Shown here: piece after piece, positions 44,401 to 58,704 of the stretch
How the letters are laid out: every line of letters begins with the position of its first letter
Numbering within the stretch: the stretch's first letter is position 1
Origin: Monosiga brevicollis MX1
Lineage: Eukaryota; Opisthokonta; Choanoflagellata; Craspedida; Salpingoecidae
NCBI RefSeq assembly: GCF_000002865.3
Contig: NW_001865068.1
Location: forward strand, 52,378 to 116,377
Reading direction: 5' to 3'
DNA: 64,000 bases
The notes under the pieces: generated by a model
Database searches by the model: none
Told to the model about the DNA's origin: nothing
The model's input: only the letters and a program-made list of their open reading frames with translations
Program-made: the position numbers and the translations under genes

Positions 44401-47400
44401 AAGGGGCGGCCTTGCGAAAGGGCATCCTCGAGGAAAGTACGGAAATACTTGTTGTCCAGGGTTGTGACGATCATGTTGTTGCTCGCCTCGCGGCTCTTGA
44501 TCCAAGCCTTGCCCTGACCCTGTGGGTCGATGAGGAGCGGGTAGCGGGTGGCCTTGGTGACGATAATACCGTTTTGCAATGACAGTTCGTCGTTGGGCAG
44601 GCCCTGCAGGCCCCACTCGCCAATGGTTGCGTTATCCACCAAATTCTCGATCAAGTTGAGAGTTTTGGTGTACGGGATGTCGCGTTCCTGCATGGCCTTC
44701 TTCCAGCTCGAGAGCAACAGAGTGCGGAACTCGGCGTTGAAAGGTCCCGAGTAGGACATAAAGGCGCACATCATGAGAACATCACCCACAAGGCGTTGGA
44801 TTTGTTCCTCGAATTGGCGCGCTTGCTCGGTCCAGCGGACCTTCTCGCCGCCGAGACCTTCGATGAGGGCCGAAGCAGACGCCATCTTACGACGGCAAGT
44901 GTTGGCATCATCCTCCAGCTCCTGCTTCCGCTTCATGACGGCATCGTACTTGGCCTGCACCTTATCAAGCTCGGCCTGCTTGGCGTCCAGCTCAGCTTGA
45001 GCTTTAGCTAGAGAGGCCTGTGCCACAGCAAGCTTGGACTCTTGAATCGCCAAGTTGGCCTTGAGGGGCAAAACCTCCTTGTTGATGGAGAAGAACGAAG
45101 CCATGGCTTCGGTCCACGAAAGCAAACCGGCCACATTGCCGCACACGCGTTTGGCAGTTTCGAGGTTGTAATCCTCCATGCCCAAGTAGGGCTCCATAAG
45201 CTCCACCATCTCGTCATTGATCGTATCCTTGTCAAACTGCACCAAGTCTGAAAGCATGGGACCGTTCATGATCTTGAGGGCTGAAGACCAGGTGGGGGTC
45301 GGGCAGGGGCGCTCTGGGTCGGGCACAACCGGGTCCAGGCGTCGCCCAAAGAGAATGATCACGGCATCCATGATGCGCATGATGAGGTGTGGGGGCTTGC
45401 CAAGCTTCTTGACCGTGGCAATATCAGCGGGCTTGATGGTCTCCAGTGCGCGTTCGGCTGCAGCCAAGGCGGGCACGGCCTTGGCCAGCTTGTCTTCGGC
45501 AATCTTCTTGTCCTTGTCAATGGCATCGACAATCTCCTGAGCGGCATCCTTTTGCTTCTGCACGGCAGCCTTCACCTTTTCAGCCGCAGCCGCAGACTGA
45601 GAAACCTCCTTCAGGACCACCTCTGTCTCAGCTTGAGCCACGGCCAGATCCTTCTCCTTGTCCACCAGCTCCACTGAGAGCTGTTTCACCTGCTCGGCCG
45701 CTTCAAGCAACTTGTCCAAACCGGTTTGCATACGGTCGCGCAGGTTTTCAAAGTGCTTCTTTTTCTCGTCGTACAATCCACGGTACGAGTTGAGGAAGGA
45801 AAGGTACGAAGCGGGCGTCACATAGGTTTGGCGACGGAAGCGCTGGAAGTACTCCTGGCAGGCCATGCCCACGCCATCCTGCACCACACCCATAGTTTCG
45901 ACCATGGAGGTCTTGACTTCAGGTGAGCACACCACCTTGAAGGAAGAGAGGAAGTGGTCAGCGACGGCAATCAGGGCGTCCTTGGGCCAGGACATGAACC
46001 AGTCCATGGTCGTTCCACCAAAGACCGAAGGGAACTTGAGGGCGCGCTCACGGAACTTCTCGCCGACGGGCGAGAAGCAGAGGACAACATGCAGGTTGTT
46101 GCGCACCCGGCTGATAAAGTAATCATACAGGTTCTCAACGGTCGGCGGGCGGCGTGGAAACTCCTTCTTCATGATGGGAGTAAGTTCGCCGCAGATCTCA
46201 TCAATTTCATCGCGAGCAAACAAGCCACCAATCTCGCCCGTTGCCAGCAGGTTGTTGATGGACTCGAGGAACTCTTCTTGCTTGATCTCGTTGTCTGTCA
46301 TGACAAACGTCAGGCCCTTGCCCTGAACGCCGGCAATGTTGTAGAGAACCTTGATGTCTTCGAGCAAGTTGTTGGTGTTGTAAGAGCGGGACAATTGGAT
46401 CTGGAAGATCTTGTAACCGGCGATGGCAGTGGCCAGGCGAGTGACGCTCTGCTTGCCCGAACCGCCAACGCCGACCAACATGGCGTTGCCCTGTGGAATA
46501 CGGATGATGCGGGAAACGCGCACCAGGTGGACGATGCAATCCTTGAAGAACACGAGGTCCATCTTCGCACCGCGCACCGTCTCATTGTACAGGTGCATGT
46601 ACTCGGCCAACTTCTCCTCCAAAGCACCCAGATCATTCACCATCTCGTAAATCTTCGGCGCTTCAAGGGCTGAATCGTCCTCCTCCTCGCCCGTGGGCTC
46701 GGGCGCCTCGCGCATAAAGTCCACGAAGAATGGCTCGGGAGCCAGCTCCTCGGCAAACTGGGCGCCAATCTCTTGCTCCACCAGGGTATCGATGCGCTGG
46801 GTAAACCAGGCAACATCGCGCTTCTCGGTGAAGCGGTCAGAAAGCACACGCGTGGCCTCGTGCTTCCACAGGTTGAGGAGAACTCGAGTTGAGTCGCACT
46901 CAGTCGGCTGGATACGCAGCATGCCCTCCCAAATGCGACTGACGTCACGCAGGTTGAAAACGTAGTGAAACTTGGCAGGAGTGGGCAGCATCTTGCCCTT
47001 GGTGTCCTGCCAAATGCGTCGAGTGAGGTAGACAAGCTTGTCGGCCATATCCGCCACGGCTGGTGTAAACCCACGCTCTGTGCAGAACCAGCCCGTGCCA
47101 ATTGTACGGAAGATCAGATCGATGGAGACGTTGGCCGGCAGGGTGCAGTTGAAAACGGCAAAGCGGCGCTTGAGGCGCTCAGGGATATCGTTGCGACCAC
47201 CACCGGGGTGGGGCATGGCCGCCAGGTACTGCATATCGGCCAGATGAATGAAGTCTCCGGGCTTGTCCAGCGAGTAGAAACCGTTCTCTGCCATGACCTG
47301 GCGCACAATCTCGTTGGCAATCTGATCTCCCCACTCGTTGATGGTGGGCATGTTGATGTCGTCGATGAAGACGGTGAGGCGCTTGTTGCCAGGAGGCCCG

Positions 47401-50400
47401 TAGGTGGTACCCATACGCTTGTCGACATACGACTCGATGGTGCGCTGAAAGCCGTTGGGTTGAGTGGTGGAGGAAAAGTTGAGCGACTTCCAAGCGTGTT
47501 CCTCAATGTCGTACTTCTTGCAATAGCCCTTGACGATGACCGTCTTGGCGGTACCAGGCTCACCGATCAGCAGCACGGCCTTGCGCTGTTTGGCGATCGT
47601 GTCCATCAGGAACTCAGTGCGGACGTTGTCAATGTTAGGGACCAAGATGCTACGGAAGGCCGGGACAGGCTCATCGGGCGTACGGGGATAGTCAAACTTC
47701 TCCACGCGATCGGACCAATGCTCCCAGTTGCCGTGGCTATCAACCACGTACTCGAAAATGGTCTCCTCACCCTTGACCGTTGGGAGGGGCAAGTTGGCAT
47801 CGAGCTTCATGAGGAACTCTTGCAGTTTGGCGCGGTCGTCGAGCTCCAGCACCGCACCCAAGCTCCACATGAGACAGAAAACGTAAAGGCGGGCAAGATG
47901 CTCGGCTGACGCCGACCCGGCATCTTCACCCGAGGGAATGAGGCCATCCAAAAGGTCAAGGCATTGCTTGACGTAATTGCACTCCAACAGCTTCATCTTG
48001 GCATTCAGGCTTGTCACCACAAACGAGCGCGTGGCATCAAAGGAGGTTGCAAAAAGCTCGCGCAAAACCTCAGTCTCCCCGGGCTTGCGACGCTTGAACC
48101 AACCTTCCACGATGGGCTCCCAGTTGAGAACGGAGCTGGACATGAAGACCATGCCGTTACGTGACACCGTGGCTGGGGAGGCATTGTCGATGTTGTGCGG
48201 CTCGAACACGAGCTTGGCATCAGGAGACATGGGAATGCGGTCACCGTTGGCCAGCGTCAGCATCTTGTTGTCGTCGAGAACAGAGTTCAGGTTCTCAATC
48301 CAGACGGCATCAACAGGACCATCCAGGACAATCCACGTCTTCTCACCCTTCTTGGTGCGGAGGGTACGACGCCAGAGAACGTTGAAGATACCGTCAGTCC
48401 AGTCATTGGTGGCGACGTCAAGGCGACCGAACATCTGCGGCGCGGTGATGGCCTTGGGGTTCATACGAAGCTCCTTGTGAGGGGTTCCGGTACGTGTCAT
48501 GGCCTTCATGAGCGTGTGGATGTTGGTGGTCTTGCCAGCACCACTGGGGCCCAACACCATGAAGCCATGGCGCACGCGCTGCGTTTCAAAAAGCTGCACA
48601 AGCTTGAGGTTCCAGGCCGGATGGTTGACAATGGCAGGGGAAGCATCGTCCACGTCATCAACATGATATTGGATGGCCTCCTGCAGTTCCGGATACTCGT
48701 TCGTCTCCAGCTCAATGCCGGGGAACAGATCGGAAATGAGTGAAAGGAAGAGCGGTTCATCCTCGTCCACGAGCTTGGACAGGTTCATGTCGCGCAGCAC
48801 GCGCATGACAATGTACGTCTCTCCGTCATCTGGATTCTTGCGCTTCTCTGGGCCCAGCGTGCGGAGCACGGAGAGGATGTTGCGCAGGCCAAAGTCATAG
48901 TGCACCTGCTGCGACAGCTGCTGCTCGCACAGGTAGTAGAGGGTGTAAAACTTTCGCGCCAGCACGACGTTGTTCTGGAAACCACAACTGGCCAGCTTAA
49001 CGCGAATGATAATTTGGCGATCTGGCTTCATCATGGCAACCGAGCGGAACTGAATCTTGAGGTTCTCCGGCAGCTCTTGGCGGCCGGCGTAGCCTGGGTT
49101 CATGGTCAAGAACAGGCCAAACTCGGGGTCAAGGGTGACATCATCGCCATCCATGAAGATGAAGTTGGGACGGCGCTCCTTCTTGGCGCCCAGCACGATG
49201 GCAATCTGTTGGGCCGCAACCGAGAGCACAGGCAGTTCAATACGGTTGAATTCATCGAAGCAACCCCAGGCACCCGACTGGGCCAGACCCTTGTAGATGC
49301 GGCCCAGACCGCGGAAGTCCATCTGATCGGAGCACTGCAAAGGGAGGCAAGCGATAGAAAGACAAATCGGAAGGGTAAGCATATGGGCATGCAAGATCGT
49401 GTGGGCGGGAGGCTGAGGCGACAGAGAGAATAGGCAGCACAGCAGTCAAGAGCATCTTACGTTGAAAACCACGACGAATTTGCCAAGGCAACGACCCATG
49501 TCCTTGACCGTTTCAGTCTTGCCCGTTCCGGCGGGCCCAGCAGGGGCACCGCCCATGCTGAGGTTGAGGGCCTGGGCCAGAGTGATGTAGCATCGATCGG
49601 TCAAAGGCGTGACGCAAAGGCGATCCACGCAACCGATGAACTCGAGGCAATACTTGAAGATAACATCAGTAATGTGCACTACCAAATGCTTCTCCTCTTC
49701 GAGGAAGTAAAAGCGTGCCTGCTTGGTCCACTCAAAGTCCTGAGGACTCTTGATGTGCATCTGTACGAGGTCATGGAAGATGTCGCGTTGATGCACGTGC
49801 AGCGTCACCAATGTCTCAAACTTGGTGCGATCCACCTTGGTAAGCTCCTGAAGGGTGGCGTCAATGAGCTGGCTCAAGAGATCGGCAAACTTATCGTCCA
49901 TCTGGCTCATGATCTTCTTATCGGTGCGCGCGTTGGCCAGAGCAACTTCGGCATCGCGTGTCCACAGCAGCTGCAGACCCAAGATGCCAACCTGAGCCGG
50001 GTAGCTATTTTCAAACTCGATGAGCTTGAAGTTGGGGTCGAGCGCCTGCACTGAGGCATCGGCAATGACGGCGTTGAGCGAGTTGCGTTGCTCTGCGAGC
50101 AGCGAGCCCAGCCAGAGCTCGACGGGGCCCGAGGCCATGACGGGGTTTTGCATGACGACCGATTCACCCTCACGCGAAGAGTAAGCCAAGATTTGATCGT
50201 ACGACTTCTCGTTGAAGGTGACCGTCTTGATGTTGTCAAACACGTTGAGCAGATGAGCCTGGATGGTGTGTGAGTCCGAGGCCTGACCGAGAATCTCCAG
50301 CAAGACCGTGTCCGAGACGAAGAAGAAGCGCGGGAAAAGAAGACGCTTCTTCTCGAGGTAGCCCACAAGGGACTTTTGGCAGAGCTCGAGCTGCTCAAGC

Positions 50401-53400
50401 ATGTGCTGCAGCATCGTGCTCATCGTTTCGTCGCTGGTGCAGCATTGCACGAGGTTGGGGTTCTCATGCGCACGCTGCATGATCTTTTGCCACGACTTGT
50501 CGATGTTGCTGAAGCGCTTGGCTTCCTTGGGAAGCTGCTTGGCAATATCACCGCCCACAAAGACTGCTTCGAGGTACACCCACAGGTTCTGAACAATAAG
50601 CCACTTCTCCACGATATCCGTGGTCTCCGACAGGTTGGACACCCACTTTTGGATATCGGTTTTGAAAGGCGCATTGTAGCGGTTGGAGTTGAGCGAAGTG
50701 AGAATCATGAGCGAATCTTCCATGAGCGTGTTCAGCTCGCTAATGTCCGCCGCGTTGATGAGAAGCTCGCCGCGCGCCTTAAAGGTGTTGAAGGTGACCT
50801 CGCGCGAGGACCACTCGTTGATGACCTGCTTCAGTTTGGCCTCAATGTCCTGCTCCTTGATGGCGGCGATACAGATATCCTCAATATCCTCCTTGGTCTT
50901 CAAGAGATCAGCCTCCATGATGTTGCGCAGCAAAAAGTTTTCGTTATCCACGTCAAACTCCACGCCCGTGAGGTCCGTGATGCGGGCCCAGTGACGCGGC
51001 AACATGGCCGGGTTACTCATGCTCTCGAGCAGCGGGCAAGACTCGGCAAAGTCATCAATGGTCTTGCGCAGATCCTCAAACGCCTGCCACTCCTTGAGAG
51101 CCTTGGGCAACTTGCGGCAGCGGTTGCCAAAGTCCAAGAGCTCGGCGTTGATCTTGTCCACGTCAACGTCCCGCCACAGGATGTCATAATAGCCATTGAC
51201 CGTCTTGATGACGTCGTTGTAGAGGGAATAGAGCTTGCTGAGCAGACCAAGCTCCTTCTTGATACGCTGCAACTCGGGGTAGTCGGTTTGCTGCAGGCCA
51301 AAGAGTTCCTCGCCTCCTGAGTAAGTGACAAAGCGTCGCCACAACTCGTCAAAGCGCATCTGGAAGATGGCCAGACGATCGCTGGCCTCCTCAGGAGTGA
51401 TGCCCTCAACGCCGGGGCCAGCCACGTTGTACTCTTCCACAAAAGTGCTTTGATCCACCTGGAACTTTTGCACGGCACCAATGAGGTCATCCTTGAACTG
51501 GGGCTGGATAGTGATGAGGTGGTCTTGAATTTGCTTGGAAAGACCCAACACCTTTTGCCACTCGAAATTGAGCGTGTCCAGGCGTTCAGTCTCTGCCCGG
51601 GGAACAACCACCTCGTACTTGTTGAGAATACCATAAGACTGCTCAATGGGGGCCAGCATGTTGTCGATACGAATTTGATGCTCGCGAAGGTCCTTGAGAC
51701 CGTTCATGGCGACCCGCACGTCCTCGAGATCCTTGATGGGGCGGGACAGCTGCTTTTGCAGCTCGTCGCAGAAGGCAAAGACCTCGTTCATGTCGTCAAG
51801 GGCCTTGCTGTTGAGACCCTTGCCAAAAGCCTGCTTCCAGGCCTTGGTCTCGGCCACGAGGCTGTGCTGAAAGCTGTCACTCCTGAGCTGCAGTGCCCCG
51901 GCGGCAAAGACGCCAGGGAGACCGAGAACATCGCGTTCAATGTCCTCGTAACGCCGAACCTCCTGCTCAAAGGCATACAGATCTGGCTTGGTTTCCAAGA
52001 AAGCAGCCGTCTTCTCGGCCTTGTCCTCGGTCCAGAGCGCACTAAAGCGGTGCAGCGGCTCGAGGCAACCATCAACCTCCGACTTGGTGCTGCTGACAAT
52101 GGTTGAGAGCGACTGGACGTGCTTGATCACCTCCTTGTGCTCCGCCACCTGGGCGTAGATTGACTCCAGTCCCTCCTGGTCACGCTCCTGGCCCCAGGCT
52201 GCCACCTTCTTGCCGACGTTGACCATGAGGTCCGCAGCCTCCTTCACAGCCTCCTGAACGGCGGGAAGTTCGGGCCGAATCACAATCTTAGGAATGTCCA
52301 GCTCAATGTGGACGTAAAAGCAAGCGGGCTTGTCACGATCAGCAGAGCGGTTGCTCAGCTTGCGACGCAGCTGATCCAGGTTGTAGCGCACACAGCGGAC
52401 GACAGAGTCGACGCACGATTGCATAAAGCCCTCGTAGAGTTCTTGCAGAGCAATCTTCATGTGATCGCCATCGCGAATGGCCGCCGGGATGTGCTTGTTG
52501 AGCAGATCCAAGAGTTCCCGAACAGCGAGCTCAACCAGAGAGCTTTGCAGCTCGAGGTGCTCCGCACCAGCCTGGCAAAGACGGTGAGTCTTGTGGACAA
52601 GCTCCTCCGGCAGCCAGGGCTCATCGCTGGGCAGGGCAGCCAAGGAGGTGTTGCGCATATCCTTAAGAACAGCATTGATGCGGACCTGTACCAGGTCCTG
52701 AATGGCCTTGAGCGTCTTCTCAAACTCGCCCATGGCTGTATAGCAGGCCTGCAAATAGGTCTCCAGGTTGGGTGACATCCAGCTCAGCTTGGTAAGGCCT
52801 GGTTCGATAACCGCATCGACCAGAGCGCGAATGGGCTGAATGATGACGACCAGCTTGTCAGGAATCTGCGCCATCACGTCCGTGTATTCACGGACGAGCT
52901 GCTGCAGCTCAACTTCGTGCTTGCGCAAGCGGTCCTCCTGCAGGCAAAGGAGCTTGGCACTCTCCGGAATCTCGAGCTTGAGCTTTTGCATGATTTTCGT
53001 TTCGCGAATCAGCTGCATGATCTGGGGGTCAATGTTGACGACAAGATCTCCCGTCTCGCGCAGGCTGAATGCCACCTCATCCTGGTTGCTGAGGGGGCGG
53101 CGCACCAAGAGAGAGGCGTTGAGGCCTGACTGGCAGGCGTCAACGGCACGCCACCACCCACGATGGTAGAGCATCTCAAATTCCATGAGAACGTGACCCA
53201 ACTTGTTGTAGGTCTTAATGATCTTCTTGGCCTCAGCGGACTTTAGCACGTCGGGGCAAGCCTCCTGAAAGGCGGTCATGGGCCCTTCAATACGGCCAAA
53301 GAGTTGACGAGCCCAGACGATGCGGCCACCCAGCGGCGGGAGGTTGCGACCAATGGCAGGCTCTTCCTTCTCAGCCTGGTAAATCTTCCGCACCTCTTCA

Positions 53401-55732
53401 AGCTCGCGGCCAAACTGGCGCAGGACCACCTCGTACTTATCCGTGAGGACAAGGCCCACACCCTTAATGAGGTCAAATTGAGCCAAGAGATCGAGGGCAC
53501 GCATGACGCTGGGAATGGTCAGGAACTTGTCGTCCAAAAAGTCCTGCAGACGGGCCAAGAGGTCGGCCAGATCGTTTTTGAGCTGCTCGTGATCCGTGTC
53601 AAAGTCACGCTTGCGCGTGTTGAGGGGATCATAGGGCTTGCTCTCAAAGTTCTTGAACAGCGCGCGAGCAGAGACGGCCAGCGTGTCAATGCCGTCAATT
53701 CTGCTTGCGTCGAGGACGGACCATGTCTGCTTGAGCCTCAAGACCTCTTCAATCTTCTCCGTGCGCTTGGAGAAGGTGTCAAACTTGCCAAAGACACTCA
53801 TTTCGGAAAACTCAAACTGTCGTCGATCGGGGTTGGCAGCAAGCTTTTGCTTCTCCTTGGCAAAGCACGTCTGATAATGGGCGTTGAGAGCCCGACAATC
53901 GGCAAGGCGCGCGCACAAGGCCTTGGGGTCCTGTTTCCAGAGACGCGACTCGTGCTCATAGACGTACTCCTTGCAAGCGGTAATCATCTGGTTGGTGATT
54001 TTGACGCAAAGAGCGGTCACGCGCTCGGAGGTGTTGTAGTACGTGGAGACGGACTGGATCATGCCGATGACGCCCATCAAATTGGGCACCGACTCAAGCA
54101 TGGTGACGGGATTGCTTTTGTACAAAGCGCCGCAGGTACGATCCAGCGCATAGAGGTACTTGACGTTGTCTTTGGCCTCGTTGGCGGACTCGGTAATGCG
54201 GGCGTCCAGACGCCGCCACTCGGGAATCACGCGGGACTTGGCCTGCACCAGGATGGCAATAACCTTTTGGCAGCTGGGTGCCTTGATTTGGTCCAGAATG
54301 CCGTTGAACTTGGCCATTTGAGACTTCCAGTGCTCAAGCTCGGCACGCGGGCCAACGTCATCGGCCTCGCGGCGCATTTGCTCGCTTTCGGCAATGGCAT
54401 GGGCGAGCTGGGTGCACCACTTTTGAAGGAGATCCTCGAGTTGCTCCACGGCCTTTTGGTCCTCTGAAAGGGCCGTCATTTGCGCGGGCGTCTTGACTGA
54501 TTCGAGGTGTAGGGGGGTGGCGCCTTCAGGGGCTTGGTATGGGGCGAGGTGCACTTGATGGCGCACGGCGGTGTCCGCCTCGCTGAGGGAGGCAGTGAAG
54601 CGCTGCAGGGCGTCAAAGAACTCGTCGCGCTGTGAATCATCCTCGTGGAGTTTGCCCCAATTCTCGTTGTGGTGGATGTAGGGCTCAAGGACATCGGCTA
54701 CCACGGCGCGAAGGCCGGACAGGAGGGAGCCATCGTTGGCAGCGGCGCTGAAGCTACCAAAGTTGATCTCATTGGCCATGTTGGAGGTGGTGATGGCACG
54801 CGGGGTCGTACGCACGGCATACACGCACATGTTTGTCAGCTTGGTGGTGTGAGGGTCGACGAGCGCCAGGCGCTTGCTGGACTCGCCCTTGGAGCGGCTC
54901 TCAATGTCTTGATAATAGAAAACAAGCTGCTTGCTGCCGTCAGCCTCGAAAAAGGCGTCAAAGCTGTTCAGGGCTGAGACGCCGCCCTCCAGCAAATGCT
55001 CCTCTGCTTCTTGGGCAGACAAGCCAACCAGGTCCGCAACACGGCCGAGGACAAACTTGTGACGGTTGTCAAGACGAGCGAGGGCATTGGCGCGCGCCTC
55101 CTTCGCAGCCTTGAAGGACTCGGCGGCCGTCTCCTTCTTGGTCGTGGTGCGCTGCACCCGTTCCTGTATGCCAAGCAAGTGGAGGATGGAAGAGTGTGGC
55201 CAAAGCGTCGTTGTAAGCGGCAAGTTTAAAAGCTGAAGTGATGCAGTATCAACAAAGTGGGTGCAGAAACAGATGATAGCTTACGGTGGTGACGGCTTTA
55301 TTTGGGCGGCGGGTAAACTTTTGCACCTGCACGCCTTGACGACGACCGCGGACCTTTGGAAGGGACGCAGGGGGCTGCGGCAGGGTACGGCCCTCGGCGT
55401 CGGCCTCGGTGTCGACATCAGTGGCGGTTTGCTCTTCAGTTGAAGCAGCGTGTGTGGCTTCTTCTGCCTCAGCTGGAAAAAATGGGGAGCAAGCGTAGGT
55501 GAGAGCAGAGAGCTATGCAGGGGCATGGCGCATGTCTGCCACTCGTGCCTTGCAGCTCGAACATGAAATGTCTCACAAGCACAAGTATCTCACCGGCCAT
55601 GGAAGCATCAACGTTGACGTATCCGCCATCAACCGTTGGGCTATCTGGTTCAGCTGCCACTTCAACATATTCGCCATCGGCGGGCACATCGCCCGCTACC
55701 TCAACATACTCATCTGAGGCTGGGGTGGCCAT
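41454..55732 (-). CDS. Axonemal outer-arm dynein heavy chain, DNAH5/DNAH8 (gamma) type
   Basis: Motor subunit of the flagellar outer dynein arm. Four exons on the minus strand: 55594-55732, 55285-55472, 49461-55163 (5703 bp), 41454-49334 (7881 bp); 4636 aa, as expected for DNAH5/8. The N-terminal ~110 residues are acidic with EYVEVA repeats. The stem follows, then AAA1 with P-loop [15 protein letters not shown] (about residue 1985), AAA2 [15 protein letters not shown] (about 2272), AAA3 [15 protein letters not shown] (about 2600) and AAA4 [13 protein letters not shown] (about 2963). A coiled-coil stalk with a microtubule-binding tip lies about 3200-3500 ([20 protein letters not shown]; then [20 protein letters not shown]). 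The C-terminus [12 protein letters not shown] and [13 protein letters not shown] are typical of DNAH5/8 rather than DNAH9/11/17. The AAA1 Walker A and the following [13 protein letters not shown] are separated by intron 3. All four main P-loops keep the lysine. Confidence 0.95.
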
Positions 55733-56722
55733 AATGGCGGTGGTGGAGGAGGTGGTGTTCCACTAATTATCAAAAATAAAAGCAATAGGTGACTCCCAAC
55801 TCTGAAGAAGAAAAAAATCACAAGGGATCTGAATGAACGGCGGTGAGTGACTGCCGCAATCGTGTCTCAGGAAAGATCAACAATGGAGAAGGCAACGCAC
55901 CAGTTCTGGGAGAGCAAAAGCACCCAGAATATGCGTGCGAGAGAGCAAAAGAAAACAGTGCGCGGCACTTGTTTCTCTTGACCTCAGGTCGAGCGCGGAT
56001 TCGGTAGTCAAGCTCCTCGATGGGAGCTAGCAGCCCCGGTGAAAGAGGGGGGCGGGGGGGGGCGGCCGCTCACGCGCGCGCAAAAGCTGGCGCGCGAAAG
56101 AAACGGAAAGAACAGATGTGGAGCAAGCTGCGACCACAGTCAAAAGTCAAAAATAAATGTGAGTTGGATCAAGCCTTGACACTGGCCAGGAGGTTGGGAA
56201 GGGGTTCAGATTCATACCCGACGCGAGGAAAAAGGAGAAATCCTCGAAAAAAAAAGTGAAAAAAGCCAGTTGCTACGGTCCACGGCGTTGCGCGTTGTCG
56301 TCAAGGATTTCCAATTTGTGTATAGCTCTGAGAGCAATTTATCAGATTAAATTCATTGTGAAATATATTCGGTCATTGGCGCCCCAACCAATTCCTCTGT
56401 CTGCATCTGTGGTTTGAAAAAGTTGAAAAAGTTAAGTCTTTTTTTTTTGCTCACATGTCAATGGCGGCTGAATTAGGGCTTGGCCCTGTTTCTCTGGAGG
56501 CACCGATGGAATACCACCGGCTTCCGCCAAAACGAATCTCACAATAACGAAAGCACATTGAGCTATCAAGGTTAAGGCGCCCAAGAAAACAACACCAAAA
56601 TCCCTCCTCATCTTGTTGAACATGCTTTGACAGCTGGGAGGGAGGGGAGCAACACTGTGGGGAGCGACAGTCGGCTAAACACGGCCAAAAGAGCAGAGGC
56701 AATTGCCCAAGCATAGCGCCAA
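55733..56722. other. Intergenic region between dynein 5' end and PSMD4 3' end
   Basis: About 990 bp, expected to hold the dynein promoter (left) and PSMD4 3' UTR (right). TCACATGTCA at 56451-56460 is the exact reverse complement of the recurrent 10-mer. No exon or RNA gene was supported. Confidence 0.5.
56451..56460 (-). promoter_or_regulatory. TGACATGTGA 10-mer on the minus strand, downstream of PSMD4
   Basis: Exact copy on the minus strand, 263 bp past the PSMD4 stop codon. Role unknown. Confidence 0.3.
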
Positions 56723-58672
56723 TTATTTGCTGGTGTCCTTCTTGTCATCCTTCTTTTCCTCTCCGTTGCCTCCGCTAGCTGATTGCAGACTGCGTAGCGC
56801 CTCTTGAATAGCGGGGTCGTTGATGTCGACACCCGGGAGGCCACTCACCAGATTGGCATAAAACTCTGGATCTTGCGCCACCTGGCACAGTTGACAAGAT
56901 AGCAGAGCAAAATAAATGTAAGAATTGAAGTCAAGGAAGAAACAGCATTGGTCGCCGGCAAGGCCAGCTCTGACACGGCACGGCATGGTATGGGCAAGGT
57001 TTTGCGCAAACCGACCTGGGCTTGATCAGCAGGCGTGGCCGCACTCTCTTCCGTAGCTGGTGCCGCAGGCTCACCACCAGCATCAGCCGAGGAATCCATG
57101 GCTGCTGGTGCCGATTCAGCTAAACCAGGGGCCACACCAAGTTTTATAAACCAGATCCAGAATGAGAACCAGAGGTGAAAGGGGGAAAAAAAAAGGTGGG
57201 GCGCGGAAGAACCAATTTGAAAAGCATCTTTGCTTAAAAACGAGAGGCTCAATATTGTTTGCGTTGGTTCCGCTTGGAATGTACCACAGAACAAAACAAA
57301 AGAGGAAAAAAAGAAAAAAGGAAAAAGAAAAAAAAAAAAAAAAAGCAGTCAGGGTAGCCTTACCAGGCATGGACATGCGGAGCGCATACTCCAACTGCTC
57401 TTCCTCTGTCATACTGGCAAAGTCCGGTTCAGCTGGAGGTGCAGCTGCCGGCTGCAAGATAAGGGAGGGGCCACAGATGGGCAAGGCAGGGTTCATGAGC
57501 ACGGCAACACGGACAGGTTCAGTCCCATGCACCCAGCACCACACTCGCACACACGAGCTCAAACATAGGCGCGCAGCCTCGTATGTGCAGCCTCGTATGT
57601 GCAGCAGCCTCTGCAATGTCGCCTCACCTGTGACGATGATGTGCCGGATTGATCTTGCATGGACATGGCCAAAGCTGCGGCCAGCTCTGGATCATCTTCC
57701 ATACCCGCTATCAAAGGTCGATCGCACGGGTGAGGACCAACGTTGTCCCAACGGGCTTGAAAGGCAGGTGATGAGGGTGGCAAGTTCGGATGTGCATACC
57801 AGGTGCTTGCGAAGAGGAGACAGCGGACGGTGCCGCAGGGGTGGGCGCATCAGCACCAGTATCCATCGCTTGGTCCTCACTGCCGGGCTGCTGTTGCTGC
57901 TGTTGCTGACGCTGACGCTCCTCCTCCAGCGAGATGCGGAGGGCCTGCCACCACCGCCACGACGACAAGGTAGCACAGCTGAGTGAGTCCACCAAAAACT
58001 GTCTCAATCAGGCGCAGCAGAAGGCCAGTAAGGCAATTCGCCATGGGCGGGGCGCACCATGGCAAGTTCTGGATCAGCCGAAGGATCAATGCCGCCGTAC
58101 TCGGCAAAGTCGTTGCCGCCCCCACCGATACCAGCCCCAGCCCCACTACCACCAATGATGGCGCTCGAAGCCAACGAATCAGAGAGGTTGCCAGCACCCG
58201 CAGGCACAACTAGCAAGTGACTCGAGTCTTCCTTGTTAACTGCATCGATAAACGCCTCGAGCTTCTTTGTGTTGGCATCCTGTGCGCGTGCGTTTGAACA
58301 TTGCAGTGGCCGTGTGGTGAGCATAGCCAACAAAGGAAAAGCCGAGAGAATGCACCAAAAGTGGAAGCACCAAGGTGAACCTACCTCTTCGCCAAAGCTG
58401 ACGACATCAATGCTGATGTTGCTCTTTTTCAGTTTCTTGCCCAGCTTAATCATCTGTGTCAGATTCGAAAAGTATTTTGTCAGCGCAACCGTTGGTCAAA
58501 AGCGATGAGACGCGTTGAGATGTAAAAGACTAGTGAACAAACCTGTGCCTCATCGGCATCAATGGGACTGCCAATGAAAACGACGATTCGCTGTCGGTGC
58601 TGCTTGGCCTGGCGATGCTTCAACACCAGCTACAAGTTACACCACGGTAAAATGTCCGGATCGGATACAAAA

Positions 58673-58704
<32 letters not shown>

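Noticed and set aside
56020-56259. 79-codon basic frame between dynein and PSMD4
   Set aside because: Arg/Lys/Gly low complexity, no conserved residues and no splice partner.
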